Shown here piece by piece: positions 21,139 through 31,908 of a stretch of 64,000 bases of DNA. The notes below the pieces were generated by a model. That model was not told the DNA's origin. It did no database searches and saw only the letters and a program-made list of their open reading frames with translations. Position 1 is the first letter of the stretch; each line of letters opens with the position of its first letter. The position numbers and the translations under genes were made by a program. Source of the DNA: Melaminivora suipulveris (lineage in GTDB: Bacteria > Pseudomonadota > Gammaproteobacteria > Burkholderiales > Burkholderiaceae_C); the NCBI RefSeq assembly GCF_003008575.1, contig NZ_CP027667.1:624501-688500 (forward strand). Reading direction: 5' to 3'.

Positions 21139-21869
21139 GCAGCACCAGCAGCAGCCAGCCCCTCGCGCAGACGCGCACGCGCGTGAAAATCTGCGGCCTG
21201 ACGCGCGAGCAGGACGTGGACGCGGCCGTGGCCTCGGGTGCCGACGCGGTGGGCTTCGTGCTGTACGCGAAAAGCCCGCGTGCCGTGACGCCCGCGCGTG
21301 CCGCCGAGCTGGCCGCGCGGCTGCCGCCCTTTGTCACGCCGGTGCTGTTGTTCGTGAACGCCCCCGCTACTGAAGTGATAGCTTCCTGCGCAGATCTGGC
21401 GGGGGCTGTGGCCCAATTTCATGGAGATGAAACGCCCGAGGACTGCCTGCGCGCGACCGATGGCGGGCGCATTCCCTTCCTCCGCGCCGCGCGCATTCCG
21501 CTGGGCGAGCACGGCGCGCACTTTCCCCTTCTAGAATATGCCCGGCAATACTCCCGCGCCCGCGCCATCTTGCTCGACGCCCTGGTCGAAGGCTATGGCG
21601 GAGGCGGCAAGGCATTCCATTGGTCACTCCTTCCACCCGCCGTCAACTGTCACCTCGTTTTGTCTGGTGGACTCACGCCTGCAAACGTGACCGATGGCAT
21701 CTTGCAGGTGCGAGCGCGTTGCCCGTCGCTCGCGGTTGACGTCAGCTCCGGCGTCGAGGCCACCGGGCCCGATGGATCGCCCCTGAAGGGCATCAAGGAC
21801 GCCGGCAAGATTGAACGCTTCATCGCCGCCGTGCGCGCGGCCGATGCGGCACCTGTAGCTCCCACTTAA
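21135..21869 (+). CDS. trpF: Phosphoribosylanthranilate isomerase
   Basis: TIM-barrel enzyme of tryptophan synthesis (Amadori rearrangement of PRA to CdRP). Length 244 residues, slightly long for the family. Catalytic Cys20 is in VKICGLTR. Other hallmarks are AVGFVLYAKSPRAV, QFHGDE, ILLDALVEGYGGGGKAFHW and LSGGLTPANV. It overlaps truA and directly abuts trpB (stop TAA then ATG with no spacer), indicating one transcript. Oddity: residues 78-96 (ATEVIASCADLAGAVAQFH) are encoded by a recognisable copy of the 57-bp interspersed repeat, in the same phase as the copy in era. Confidence 0.96.
   Translation: MSSTSSSQPLAQTRTRVKICGLTREQDVDAAVASGADAVGFVLYAKSPRAVTPARAAELAARLPPFVTPVLLFVNAPATEVIASCADLAGAVAQFHGDETPEDCLRATDGGRIPFLRAARIPLGEHGAHFPLLEYARQYSRARAILLDALVEGYGGGGKAFHWSLLPPAVNCHLVLSGGLTPANVTDGILQVRARCPSLAVDVSSGVEATGPDGSPLKGIKDAGKIERFIAAVRAADAAPVAPT
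21366..21422 (+). repeat. 57-bp interspersed repeat, copy R4 (inside trpF)
   Basis: GCTACT-gaagt-GATAGC, six-base spacer, CGCAGATC, TGG, then CGGGGGCTGTGGCC and CAATTTC. It is more diverged in the second half than other copies, as expected for coding adaptation, but the 17-nt module and spacings are exact. It is in frame with trpF codon 78. Confidence 0.65.
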
Positions 21870-23131
<1,262 letters not shown>

Positions 23132-23135
<4 letters not shown>

Positions 23136-23968
23136 GCAGCAGCCGCATCGAAACCACTTTCGCCGCCCTGCAGGCGGCCGGGCGCACGGCGCTCATTCCC
23201 TACGTCACCGCCGGCTTCCCGTTCGCGGACATTACGCCGGCGCTGATGCACGGCATGGTCGAGGCGGGCGTGGACGTGATCGAGCTGGGCGTGCCGTTCT
23301 CCGACCCCATGGCCGATGGCCCGGTGATCCAGAAGGCGGGCGAGAAGGCCCTGGCCCTGGGCATAGGCCTGGCCCAGGTGCTGGACATGGTGCGCACCTT
23401 CCGCCAGCGCAACCAGGCCACGCCGGTGGTGCTGATGGGCTACGCCAACCCGTTGGAGCGTTACGAGCAGCAGCGCGGCAAGGGCAGCTTCGCGCGCGAC
23501 GCGCAGGCCGCCGGCGTCGATGGCCTGCTAATCGTGGACTACCCGCCCGAGGAATGCGAGGAGTTCGCCGCCGAGCTGCGCGCGCACGGCATCGACCTGA
23601 TCTTCCTGTTGGCGCCCACCAGCACGCCCGAGCGCATGCAACAGGTGGCGCGCGTGGCCAGCGGCTACGTGTACTACGTCTCCCTCAAGGGCGTGACCGG
23701 CTCGGGAGCGCTGGACACGGCGGAGGTCGCCGCCAAGCTGCCGCTGATCCGCGAGCACGTCAAAATCCCGGTCGGCGTGGGCTTTGGCATCCGCGACGCG
23801 GCCACCGCCCAGGCGATTGGCCGCGTGGCCGACGCGGTGGTCATCGGCAGCCGACTGATCCAGCTCATCGACGGCCAGCCGCACGAGCGCGTGGTCGGCA
23901 TCACCGTCGATTTCATGCGCCAGATCCGCAAGGCACTCGACACGGCAAGCGACGAGAACAAGAGGTAA
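23132..23968 (+). CDS. trpA: Tryptophan synthase, alpha subunit
   Basis: Cleaves indole-3-glycerol phosphate to indole, which is channelled to TrpB. Length 278 residues; catalytic Glu51 and Asp62 are seen in [19 protein letters not shown]; phosphate-binding loop region [30 protein letters not shown]. Overlaps trpB by ATGA. accD follows after 6 bp, so trpFBA and accD are likely cotranscribed. Confidence 0.98.
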
Positions 23969-23974
23969 CCCAAC

Positions 23975-24847
23975 ATGTCCTGGCTTGAAAAACTCCTGCC
24001 CTCCAAGATCCAGCAGACCGACCCGGCCGAGCGCCGCCAGATGCCCGAGGGGCTGTGGATCAAGTGCCCCAGCTGCGAGACGGTGCTCTACAAGAACGAC
24101 CTGGAAGCCAACCAGAACGTCTGCCCCAAGTGCGGCCACCACCACCGCATCGGCGCGCGCGCGCGCCTGAACGCCTTCCTGGACGGCGAGGGCCGCTACG
24201 AGATCGGGCAGGAAGTTCTGCCCGTCGACGCCCTGAAGTTCAAGGACAGCCGCAAGTACCCCGAGCGCCTGAAGGAGGCGCTGGAGAACACCGGCGAGAC
24301 CGACGCGCTGGTCGTCATGGGCGGTGCCGTCAAAAGCATCAACGTGGTCGTTGCCTGCTTCGAGTTCGACTTCATGGGCGGCTCCATGGGCTCGGTGGTG
24401 GGCGAGCGCTTCGTGCGCGGGGTGGAGGCGGCCATCGAGCAGAAGGTGCCCTTCATCTGCTTCACCGCCACCGGCGGCGCGCGCATGCAGGAAGGCCTGC
24501 TGTCGCTGATGCAGATGGCCAAGACCAACGCGGCGCTCACGCGATTGGCGAAAAAAGGTCTGCCCTACATCAGCGTGCTCACCGACCCGACCATGGGCGG
24601 CGTGTCGGCCGGCTTTGCCTTTGTGGGTGACATCGTGATGGCCGAGCCCCGCGCGCTGATCGGCTTTGCCGGCCCGCGCGTGATCGAGTCCACCGTGCGC
24701 GTGACCCTGCCCGAGGGGTTCCAGCGCGCCGAGTTCCTGCAAACCAAGGGCGCGGTGGACATGATCGTCGACCGGCGCGAACTGCGCGACACCGTGGCGC
24801 ACAGCCTGGCGATGCTGCAGCGCCTGCCGGCCGATGCGGTCGCGTGA
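23975..24847 (+). CDS. accD: Acetyl-CoA carboxylase carboxyltransferase, beta subunit
   Basis: Makes malonyl-CoA for fatty-acid synthesis together with AccA and AccBC. Length 290 residues; zinc ribbon cysteines C31, C34, C50, C53 ([10 protein letters not shown] ... [11 protein letters not shown]); carboxyltransferase core with [37 protein letters not shown] and [15 protein letters not shown]. In many relatives folC follows accD; here the next gene is a minus-strand ABC transporter. Confidence 0.98.
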   Translation: MSWLEKLLPSKIQQTDPAERRQMPEGLWIKCPSCETVLYKNDLEANQNVCPKCGHHHRIGARARLNAFLDGEGRYEIGQEVLPVDALKFKDSRKYPERLKEALENTGETDALVVMGGAVKSINVVVACFEFDFMGGSMGSVVGERFVRGVEAAIEQKVPFICFTATGGARMQEGLLSLMQMAKTNAALTRLAKKGLPYISVLTDPTMGGVSAGFAFVGDIVMAEPRALIGFAGPRVIESTVRVTLPEGFQRAEFLQTKGAVDMIVDRRELRDTVAHSLAMLQRLPADAVA

Positions 24848-24857
24848 TCGTCATTTC

Positions 24858-24914
24858 GCTATATTTTTTATAGCTACAGACGATTGATCCAAGCCGACTG
24901 AGGACGATTTTCCC
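24858..24914 (+). repeat. 57-bp interspersed repeat, copy R5 (after accD)
   Basis: GCTATA-ttttt-TATAGC (perfect 6-bp hairpin, 24858-24874), spacer, CGATTGAT, CCA, AGCCGACTGAGGAC, GATTTTCC. It starts 11 bp after the accD stop, between convergent genes, and may double as a weak transcript end. Confidence 0.85.
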
Positions 24915-24938
24915 TCTAAATCCGCCCTACAGGGGGCT

Positions 24939-26881
24939 TCAGGCAGCCGCTTTCGCCGAGTGGGGCCTTGCCTGCGCGTCGGCCGCGCCAACGGCCGCGT
25001 GCCCGCGCGCGGCACGGCTGCCGCCGCCGCTGTCGAACTCAAAGTCCTCCGCCTCGTGCAGCGTCCAGCCGCCGTCGCCCGTCAGCTGGAGCACGTGCGT
25101 GTGGTAGTCCAGCACGGCCGGGCGGTGGGCGATGCTGACCAGTGTCGCGCCATCGTCCAGCAGGCGCTGGTAGAGCCGGGCCTCGTTGGCCGCGTCCAGC
25201 GCGCTCGTGGCCTCGTCCAGGATGACGAAGCGCGGCCGCGCGATCAGTACGCGCGCAAAGGCCAGGCGCTGCTGCTCGCCCAGAGACAGGGTGCGGCCCC
25301 AGTCCACCTCGGCATCCAGCCCGCCGCTGCGCTCGGCCAGCCTGGGCAGGTTCACATCGACCAGCGCCTGCAGCAGGACGGCATCGTCCACCTCACGGTC
25401 GAGCTGTGGATACAGCAGCTGCGTGCGCAGGCTGCCAATTTGCATGTAGGGCTGCTGCGGCAGGAACAGGCTCTGCGCCGCAGGCGGACGCTGGATGCTG
25501 CCCTGTCCCGAGCGCCACAGGCCGGCGATGGCGCGCAGCAACGAACTCTTGCCGCTGCCGCTTTCACCGACGATCAGCAGCGCATCGCCGCCGTGCAGGG
25601 TGAAGCTCAGGCCGCGCACCAGCAGGCGCGAGAAATCCGGCGTGTGCAGGTGCACGCCGCGCAGGCACAGCCGCTCGGAGTCGCTGCTGCGGATGGTGTT
25701 CGCGCGCCGGCGCGGCATCAGCGGCGTGACCTTGGCCGCGCCCGGCGTGGGATCAGGCTCGGATTCGCGGCCGGGCAACGCCTCCATCAAGCCCTGGATG
25801 CGCTCGATGCCGGCGGTGAAGCGGCTCAGGCCCTCGAAGTTGTCGATGATCAGCGACACGGCGCTCAGCACCGCCAGAAAGGCACCCGCGGCCTTGATGG
25901 CATCGCCCACCTCCAGCTGGCCCGACAACACCAGGTCGGCGATCAGCACGTTGGGCAGCAGGATGGCCAGCTGGTTGTAGGCCTGCTGGAAGAAATTCAG
26001 GTTGAACTGTTTTTTCAGCAGTTGCTGCGTGTTGCGAAACGCCTGGGCGAAGCGGCCGCGCACTTGGCGCAGCTCGGCTTTTTCGCCGCGATGGAAGGCG
26101 ATGGACTCGGCGTTCTCGCGCACGCGCACCAGGCTGAAGCGGAAATCCGCCTCGCGCCGCAGTTGGAAGAAATTCAGCCGCATCAGCGGGGCACCGAACA
26201 CCTTCACGGTGATCCAGGTGCCCAGCGAGGTGTAGAGCACCAGCACGTACACCAGCAGGTGCGAGATGTTCCACAGCACCCAGCTGAAGGCTACCAGCTG
26301 CATGGCCGAGCCGATGGCGATCAGCAAGAAGACAGCGAGCGCGCGGTGAAGTTGTTGACGTCCTCGGCGATGCGCTGGTCCGGGTTGTCCAGACCGCCGT
26401 CGTTTTGCGCCAGCTCATAAAAGCGCCGATCCTGGAAATAGCGTGCCAGCAGCCGGTGCGACAGCCAGCGCCGCCAGTGGTTGCCCAGCGTGTCGCGCAC
26501 GTACCAGTACAGCGCCCGCGTAGGCACGAAGATGCCTGCGAACAGCAGGCAGTAGGCGATGGCCTGCCAGAAACGCGAGCGGTCGTGCAACGACAGCGCC
26601 GTGGTCATCTCGCCGGCCTCTTCGTTCAGCAGCACGGCGATCTGCGTCTCGGCCAGCAGCATGCACACCAGGGCGAGCAGGAACAGCCAGGCCTTGGCGC
26701 GCTCGTCCTCGCGCCAGTACGGCGCGGCGATGGCCCAGAAGCGCCGCCACAGCTGCGGCGAGAAGAAGTTGAAGCGCTCCAGCGCCACGCTGTCCTGCGC
26801 CGCCGGACTGGTCCCCTCGTGCGCGCTCTGCCGATCCTGCATATCAGCGGGCGGCAGCCCCTTTTCGTGTGTCGTTGCCAT
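24939..26881 (-). pseudogene. SbmA/YddA-like ABC transporter (permease-ATPase fusion), frameshifted
   Basis: Two frames together make a full ABC half-transporter of about 646 residues. The first (26881 to about 26321) has MATTHEKG, then RFWAIAAPYWREDERAKAWL and membrane helices, and stops after DVNNFTARSLSSC. The second (from about 26327 to 24939) continues with LLIAIGSAMQLVAFSWVLW and has Walker A GESGSGKSS, signature LSLGEQQRLAFAR and Walker B FVILDEATSALD. Restoring one base near 26331 would give an uninterrupted ARSL-x-FLLIAIG. The rest of the sequence is intact, so either a recent inactivating deletion or a sequencing error is likely. Relatives export or import peptides or cofactors in the inner membrane; the substrate is unknown. 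Confidence 0.8.
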
Positions 26882-27037
26882 GTCGACGTTTCCCGCCCCG
26901 GCCGCTGCGCTGAAATGAAAACGCATGGCGGCGACCCTGCGCTGCCGAGCGTAGGCATGCGCAACTGGCGCGCCTGTCAGACGGCAGGCACAAGCCGGCA
27001 CAGGAGATGCGCCGCAGCCCCTGGAGCAGGGGCGGCA

Positions 27038-27589
27038 CTACAGGCGCAGCGCGGCAGCCTGCAGGTTGTTCAGCACGATGAGGGCCACCTGCAGCAACAC
27101 CAGCGCCGCGAGGGGCGCCAGGTCCAGGCCGCCCAGCTGCGGCACCACGCGCCGCAGCGGCGCGAGAAGCGGTACGCACAGGCGCTCGATGACGCCCGCG
27201 ATGGGCGAGCGCGTCTGCACCCAGGACAGCACGACGTACACCAGGACCAGCCCCATCAATCCCGTGACTGCCACGTGCGCCGTGCCAAACAGCGCCATCA
27301 CCGGCACCCAGGCCAGCCCGACCATGCCGCCCAGCAGCAGCGCCAGGAGCAGGTACTGCGCCAGCTTGAGCAGCAGCGCGCCGGCCAGGCTGGCCAGATC
27401 CCAGCGCCCCGCGGCGGGCACCACCTTGCGCAGCGGCAGCACCAGCCAGTCGGTCAGCGCAAAGACCAGTTGACCCACCGGGTTGGAAAACGGCACGCGC
27501 TGCGCCTGCATGACCATTCGCAACAGGCAGGCGCCGGCGAGCACGCCGCTCGTCACGTCGAGAAGAAAGGACACGATCTGCAGCAGCAT
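27038..27589 (-). CDS. YggT-family integral membrane protein
   Basis: Protein of 183 residues with two YggT repeats, each a pair of membrane helices. The first repeat has LLQIVSFLLDVTSGVLAGAC and FSNPVGQLVFALTDWLVLPL; the second has VYVVLSWVQTRSPIAGVIER and PLLAPLRRVVPQLGGLDLAP. Family members are small inner-membrane proteins linked to osmotic tolerance or division-site/cell-envelope assembly; the exact role is not settled. GTG/ATG choice: ATG 27589 after CCGGAGCC. Divergent from the LON-domain gene. Confidence 0.88.
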   Translation of the reverse strand: MLLQIVSFLLDVTSGVLAGACLLRMVMQAQRVPFSNPVGQLVFALTDWLVLPLRKVVPAAGRWDLASLAGALLLKLAQYLLLALLLGGMVGLAWVPVMALFGTAHVAVTGLMGLVLVYVVLSWVQTRSPIAGVIERLCVPLLAPLRRVVPQLGGLDLAPLAALVLLQVALIVLNNLQAAALRL

Positions 27590-27652
27590 GGCGGCTCCGG
27601 CGGGTGGAAAAGCCGTGGGATGATAGCCACGCCCACCCGCCCGTCCCGCTTC

Positions 27653-28291
27653 ATGTCCGATCCCCTGACGCTGACTTCGCTGCCGCTGTTTCCCCTGTCC
27701 ACCGTGCTCTATCCCGGCGGGACGCTGGACCTGCGCGTATTCGAAGTGCGCTATCTGGACATGGTGCGCAGGTGCCACGACGCCGGCGCTCCGTTCGGCG
27801 TGGTGGCGCTGGCGCAGGGCGACGAGGTGCGCCGTCCCGGCCGGCCCGACGAGCGGCTGCACGACGTCGGCACGCTGGCCGCCATCGAGCGTCTGCAAGC
27901 GCCCCAGGCCGGCCTGCTGCTGCTGCGCTGCAGCGGCAGCCAGCGCTTTCGCATCACCGCGCGCAAGCGTCTGCCGCACGGCCTGTGGGTGGCCGACGTC
28001 CAGGAACTGCCGGCCGACGCGCCCGTCGCCGTCCCGCCGGATCTGCGCGGCGCGGCCGCGGCGCTGCAGCAGTTGCTTACCTCCTTGCGCGAACGCAGCG
28101 ACGCCGGGCACGCGCCAGCGCCCATCCCTGCCGAGGCGCTTCTGTCCGACTGCGGCTGGGTTGCCAACCGCTGGTGCGAGTTGCTGCCGCTGCCCCTGGA
28201 GCTGCGCCAGCGCCTGATGGCGCTGGACAACCCGCTGGTGCGGCTGGAGCTGGTGGGCGACGTGCTGGAGCGCACCGGCATCCTGCGCTGA
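27653..28291 (+). CDS. LON N-terminal-domain protein
   Basis: Protein of 212 residues consisting of the Lon substrate-binding (LON/PUA-like) domain without the AAA+ ATPase or protease parts: LPLFPLSTVLYPGGTLDLRV, FEVRYLDMVRRC, FGVVALAQGDEVRRPG and VGTLAAIERL. Such stand-alone proteins are widespread in proteobacteria, with no agreed function. Monocistronic, between the divergent yggT-like gene and the convergent glycan operon. Confidence 0.88.
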   Translation: MSDPLTLTSLPLFPLSTVLYPGGTLDLRVFEVRYLDMVRRCHDAGAPFGVVALAQGDEVRRPGRPDERLHDVGTLAAIERLQAPQAGLLLLRCSGSQRFRITARKRLPHGLWVADVQELPADAPVAVPPDLRGAAAALQQLLTSLRERSDAGHAPAPIPAEALLSDCGWVANRWCELLPLPLELRQRLMALDNPLVRLELVGDVLERTGILR

Positions 28292-28300
28292 GGGTTTGCC

Positions 28301-30145
28301 TTACCCGCGCGGCGCGTACTCCGGCACGCGCTCGCGCAGGCCGGCGCGCAGCGCGTCCGGCCCCGGCGCGGCGCCCAGGCGCTGCACCCAGTCCACCAGC
28401 GCGTCCAGCTGCAGCGGCTGCAAGGCGCCCTGCTCGCGCAGCGCGCGCAGGCGTGGGTGCGCGGTGGGCTCGGTGGTCTCGCCGCTGGCCAGCCATTCCT
28501 CGAACAGCTTTTCGCCGGGGCGCAGGCCGGTGTAGACGATGGGCACTTCGGCCTCGCTCCTGCCCGACAGGCGGATCAGCAGGCGCGCCAGATCCACGAT
28601 GCGCAGCGGCTCGCCCATGTCCAGCACGTAGATCTGGCCCGAGCGGCCCATCCAGCCGGCCTGCACCACCAGTTGCGCCGCCTCGGGGATGGTCATGAAG
28701 TAGCGCACGATGTCCGGGTGCGTGACCGTGACCGGCCCGCCGCGCGCGATCTGCGCGGTAAACAAAGGCACCACCGAGCCGCTGGAGCCCAGCACATTGC
28801 CAAAGCGCACGGCCACGTACTGCGTGCCCGGATGCTGCGCGGCCACGGCCTGCACCACGCGCTCGGCCAGGCGCTTGCTGGCGCCCATGACGTTGGTCGG
28901 GTTCACCGCCTTGTCGGTGGACACCAGCACGAAGCGCGCCGCGCCGCACTCGCCCGCCACCTGCGCCAGGTTCATGGTGCCCAGCACGTTGGTGTGCAGC
29001 GCCTCGATCTCGTTGAGCTGCTCCATCAGCGGCACGTGCTTGTAGGCGGCCGCGTGGAACACCACCGCCGGCCGGTGCAGCGTGGCGATGGCCGCCAGGC
29101 GGCCACGCTCGCGCACGTTGGCGGTGTAGTAGTGCCCCTGCATCTGCGGATGCGCCAGGCGCATCTCCTGCGCCAGCTCGTAGATCGCCGCCTCGGAGAC
29201 GTCCACGCACACCAGCCGCGCCACGCCCAGGCGCGCCACCTGGCGGCACAGCTCGGCGCCGATCGAGCCGCCCGCGCCGCTGATCAGCACCGTCTGGCCC
29301 GACAGCCATTCGCTCATGCCGCGCACGTCCAGCGCCACCGGCGGGCGCCCCAGCAGGTCTTCCAGTTGCACACGGCGCAGGTCGCCCGCGCCGGGACCGG
29401 CCAGCCAGCGCTCGGCCGTGGGCATGGACAGCAGGTTCAACTCGGTGCCCGACCAGCGCAGCAGCATCTGCCGGCGCAACTCCGAGCCCGGCGGGCTGGC
29501 CAACAGCACCGAGCGCACGCCCAGCGCCTCGGCCACGCGGCCCAGGGCCGCGCCGCCGCCGGCCACCGGCACGTTCTGCAGGCTGCGGCCGGCGTCCTCC
29601 TCGCGCGGGGAGACGATGCCGGCCACATGCCAGCCGGGCACGCCCTTGAGCGTGCGCAGCGCCTGGTCGGCCTCCTCCAGCGTGCCCACCACCAAGAGCG
29701 GCGTATGCCCCAGCGGCTGGCTGCGCGCCATGCGCCGCTCGGCCAGCGTGCGCCACAGCGCGCGGCTGCCGACCAGCAGCACCAGCGTGACCAGGCCGAA
29801 CAGCGGAAACACCGAGCGCGCGAAACCCTCGTAGCGCAACACCATGATGGCGGCGGTGGCCGCCAGCGTGCCCAGCAGCACGCCCCAGGCCAGCTGGCGC
29901 AGGTCGGCCAGGCCCACGTAGCGCCAGGACTGGCGCTGCACCTGCGCCAGGCCCAGCCCGGCGGCCATGCAGCCCACGGCCCAGGGCAGCGTGCGCCATG
30001 CCAGCGCCAGATACTCGTGCGGCATCTCGAAGTTGAAGCGCAGCCAGAATGCCGTCCACCACGCCAGCGCCACCATGGAGAGATCGACGAACGCGAACAG
30101 CAGCACCGCGCGACTCCAGCGCATGGCCCCGCCCGGCGCGTTCAT
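28301..30145 (-). CDS. Membrane nucleotide-sugar 4,6-dehydratase (WbpM/PglF/CapD family)
   Basis: Protein of 614 residues. About four N-terminal membrane helices (residues ~12-120) are followed by a CoA-binding-like domain. A C-terminal extended SDR domain has the nucleotide motif VLISGAGGSIGAELC near 285-300 and the catalytic stretch STDKAVNPTNVMGASKRLAE. Enzymes of this type convert UDP-GlcNAc (or related) to a 4-keto-6-deoxy sugar, the first step to amino sugars such as bacillosamine or QuiNAc. It is the last gene of the glycan operon and overlaps the sugar transferase gene by 4 bp. Confidence 0.92.
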   Translation of the reverse strand: MNAPGGAMRWSRAVLLFAFVDLSMVALAWWTAFWLRFNFEMPHEYLALAWRTLPWAVGCMAAGLGLAQVQRQSWRYVGLADLRQLAWGVLLGTLAATAAIMVLRYEGFARSVFPLFGLVTLVLLVGSRALWRTLAERRMARSQPLGHTPLLVVGTLEEADQALRTLKGVPGWHVAGIVSPREEDAGRSLQNVPVAGGGAALGRVAEALGVRSVLLASPPGSELRRQMLLRWSGTELNLLSMPTAERWLAGPGAGDLRRVQLEDLLGRPPVALDVRGMSEWLSGQTVLISGAGGSIGAELCRQVARLGVARLVCVDVSEAAIYELAQEMRLAHPQMQGHYYTANVRERGRLAAIATLHRPAVVFHAAAYKHVPLMEQLNEIEALHTNVLGTMNLAQVAGECGAARFVLVSTDKAVNPTNVMGASKRLAERVVQAVAAQHPGTQYVAVRFGNVLGSSGSVVPLFTAQIARGGPVTVTHPDIVRYFMTIPEAAQLVVQAGWMGRSGQIYVLDMGEPLRIVDLARLLIRLSGRSEAEVPIVYTGLRPGEKLFEEWLASGETTEPTAHPRLRALREQGALQPLQLDALVDWVQRLGAAPGPDALRAGLRERVPEYAPRG

Positions 30146-30738
30146 GCGCCCCTCCCAAGCAGCACGGCGGCCGTGCGCAGCAGGATGCGCAGGTCGCCGC
30201 CGAGGCTGCGCTGGCGCACGTAGTCGAGGTACATGCGCTGCTTGAGAGGCATGACGGTTTCAACGTAGGCCCGCTCGGGATCGGGCGCGGCGGCCAGCAG
30301 CGCCTCTTCGTCGGAGAAGGCGATGCTGGCCGGATCGGTGATGCCGGGGCGCAACGAGAGGATGGCGCGGCGTGCCTCGTCGGGGTACAGCGCCATGAAG
30401 TGCGGCACTTCCGGGCGCGGCCCCACCAGGCTCATGGCGCCGCGCAGCACGTCCCACAGCTGCGGGAGCTCATCAAGCTTGTGGCGGCGCAGCACGCGGC
30501 CCACGCGGGTGATGCGCGCATCGCCCCCGGCGGTGACCAGCGGGCCGGCCGCGCCGCCTGCACGCATGGTGCGGAACTTGTGGATGCGAAACGGCCGCCC
30601 GTGCAGCCCCACGCGCTCCTGGCGAAACAGCGCCGGCCCGGCCGAGTCCAGCCGCACCGCCAGCGCCAGTGCCAGCAGCAGCGGCCACAGGAGCAGCAGC
30701 GCGATCAGCGACACGGCAACGTCCAGCGCGCGCTTCAT
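30142..30738 (-). CDS. Undecaprenyl-phosphate sugar-1-phosphate transferase (PglC/bacterial sugar transferase family)
   Basis: Protein of 198 residues with one N-terminal membrane (re-entrant) helix (VAVSLIALLLLWPLLLALAL) and the catalytic core of monotopic phosphoglycosyl transferases: FRIHKFRTMR, RRHKLDELPQLWDVLRGAMS, LVGPRPEVPHF. It transfers a sugar-1-phosphate to undecaprenyl phosphate and thereby starts synthesis of the glycan repeat unit. It lacks the long N-terminal region of WcaJ/WbaP, so it is the short PglC-like form. Overlaps both neighbours by 4 bp. Confidence 0.93.
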   Translation of the reverse strand: MKRALDVAVSLIALLLLWPLLLALALAVRLDSAGPALFRQERVGLHGRPFRIHKFRTMRAGGAAGPLVTAGGDARITRVGRVLRRHKLDELPQLWDVLRGAMSLVGPRPEVPHFMALYPDEARRAILSLRPGITDPASIAFSDEEALLAAAPDPERAYVETVMPLKQRMYLDYVRQRSLGGDLRILLRTAAVLLGRGA

Positions 30739-31898
30739 GCGGGCGCCGCCAGCACCCGGCGCACGGCGGCCACCACGCGCTGCACGGCCGCGTCATCCAT
30801 GCGGCTGTAGATGGGCAGCGACGCGGTGCGCTCGTACACCGACTGGCTCACCGGGAAGTCGGCCGCCTGGAGCGCGCAAAACTGGCGCCAGTACGTCATC
30901 TGGTGCAGCGGCACGTAGTGCACGCTCATGCCGATGCCTTCGGCGAACATGGCCTGCACGAATGCGTCGCGCGCCATGCCCAGCACCCCGATGGGAAACA
31001 GATGCCACGCATGCACGTCGCCCGGCGCGGGCAGGGGCGGCAGCACCAAGGCCAAGCCGGCCAGCGCCTCGCGGTAGTGCTGGGCGATGGCCGCGCGGCG
31101 CTGTTGCATGCGGTGCAGCTTGGGCAGCTGCGCCAGGCCGATGGCAGCGGCGATGTCCGTCAGGTTGTACTTGAAGCCCGGCGCCACCACGTCGTAGCGC
31201 CAGGCCGGCACGCTGGAGCGAAAGCGCGCGAAGGCGTCGCGGTCGATGCCGTGCAGGCGCATGGCGCGCGCGCGCCGGGCGTGCGCTGCATCCCGCAGCA
31301 CCAGCATGCCGCCCTCGCCGGTGGTCATGGTCTTGTTGGCGTAGAAGCTGAAGACGGTGGCGCTGCTGTCCAGCGTGCCGACGAGCCGCCCGCCATGCGT
31401 GGCCGGCAGCGCGTGCGCCGCGTCCTCGACCACGTGGATGCCGTGCGGGCGGGCCAGCGCCAGCAGCGACTCCATGTCGGCGCTGCGCCCGCCGAAGTGC
31501 ACGGCGATGATGGCGCGCGTGCGCGGCGTGATGCGCTCGGCCACGCGCGCGGGGTCTATGCACAGCGTCTCGCGGTCGATATCCACCAGCACCGGCTGCG
31601 CGCCCATGTAGCGGATGACCTCGGCCGTGGCGGTGAAGGTGTGCGTGGTGGTGATGACCTCGTCGCCGGGGCCTATGCCCAAAGCGTCCAGCGCCAGGTG
31701 CAGGCCAGCGGTGGCCGAATTGACTGCCAGCACGTGCAGGCCGGCCTCGCCCAGGAATTCGGCGAAGGCCTGCTCGAAGCGCGCCGTCTTCGGCCCGGTG
31801 GTCAGCCAGCCCGAGCGCAGCGTGTCCAGCACCTGCGCTTCTTCCTCGGCTCCGATGTCGGGCAAGGCGAAGGGTACGAGCAGTTCGTTGGGCGACAT
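30735..31898 (-). CDS. DegT/DnrJ/EryC1/StrS-family sugar aminotransferase
   Basis: PLP-dependent enzyme of 387 residues that aminates keto-sugar nucleotides. N-terminal LLVPFALPDIGAEEEAQVL; PLP-lysine K189 in SFYANKTMTTGEGGMLV; HFGGRSADM and VVEDAAHALPATHGG blocks are typical. With the dehydratase and the PglC-like transferase downstream, it should produce a 4-amino-4,6-dideoxy sugar that is loaded on the lipid carrier. The operon has no PglD-like acetyltransferase, so the amino group may stay free or be modified elsewhere. Confidence 0.93.
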   Translation of the reverse strand: MSPNELLVPFALPDIGAEEEAQVLDTLRSGWLTTGPKTARFEQAFAEFLGEAGLHVLAVNSATAGLHLALDALGIGPGDEVITTTHTFTATAEVIRYMGAQPVLVDIDRETLCIDPARVAERITPRTRAIIAVHFGGRSADMESLLALARPHGIHVVEDAAHALPATHGGRLVGTLDSSATVFSFYANKTMTTGEGGMLVLRDAAHARRARAMRLHGIDRDAFARFRSSVPAWRYDVVAPGFKYNLTDIAAAIGLAQLPKLHRMQQRRAAIAQHYREALAGLALVLPPLPAPGDVHAWHLFPIGVLGMARDAFVQAMFAEGIGMSVHYVPLHQMTYWRQFCALQAADFPVSQSVYERTASLPIYSRMDDAAVQRVVAAVRRVLAAPA

Positions 31899-31908
31899 GG
31901 CGGGCAGG

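Noticed and set aside
26321..26340. Programmed ribosomal frameshift in the ABC transporter
   Set aside because: No slippery heptamer, internal Shine-Dalgarno or downstream pseudoknot is evident; a deletion or sequencing error explains it more simply.
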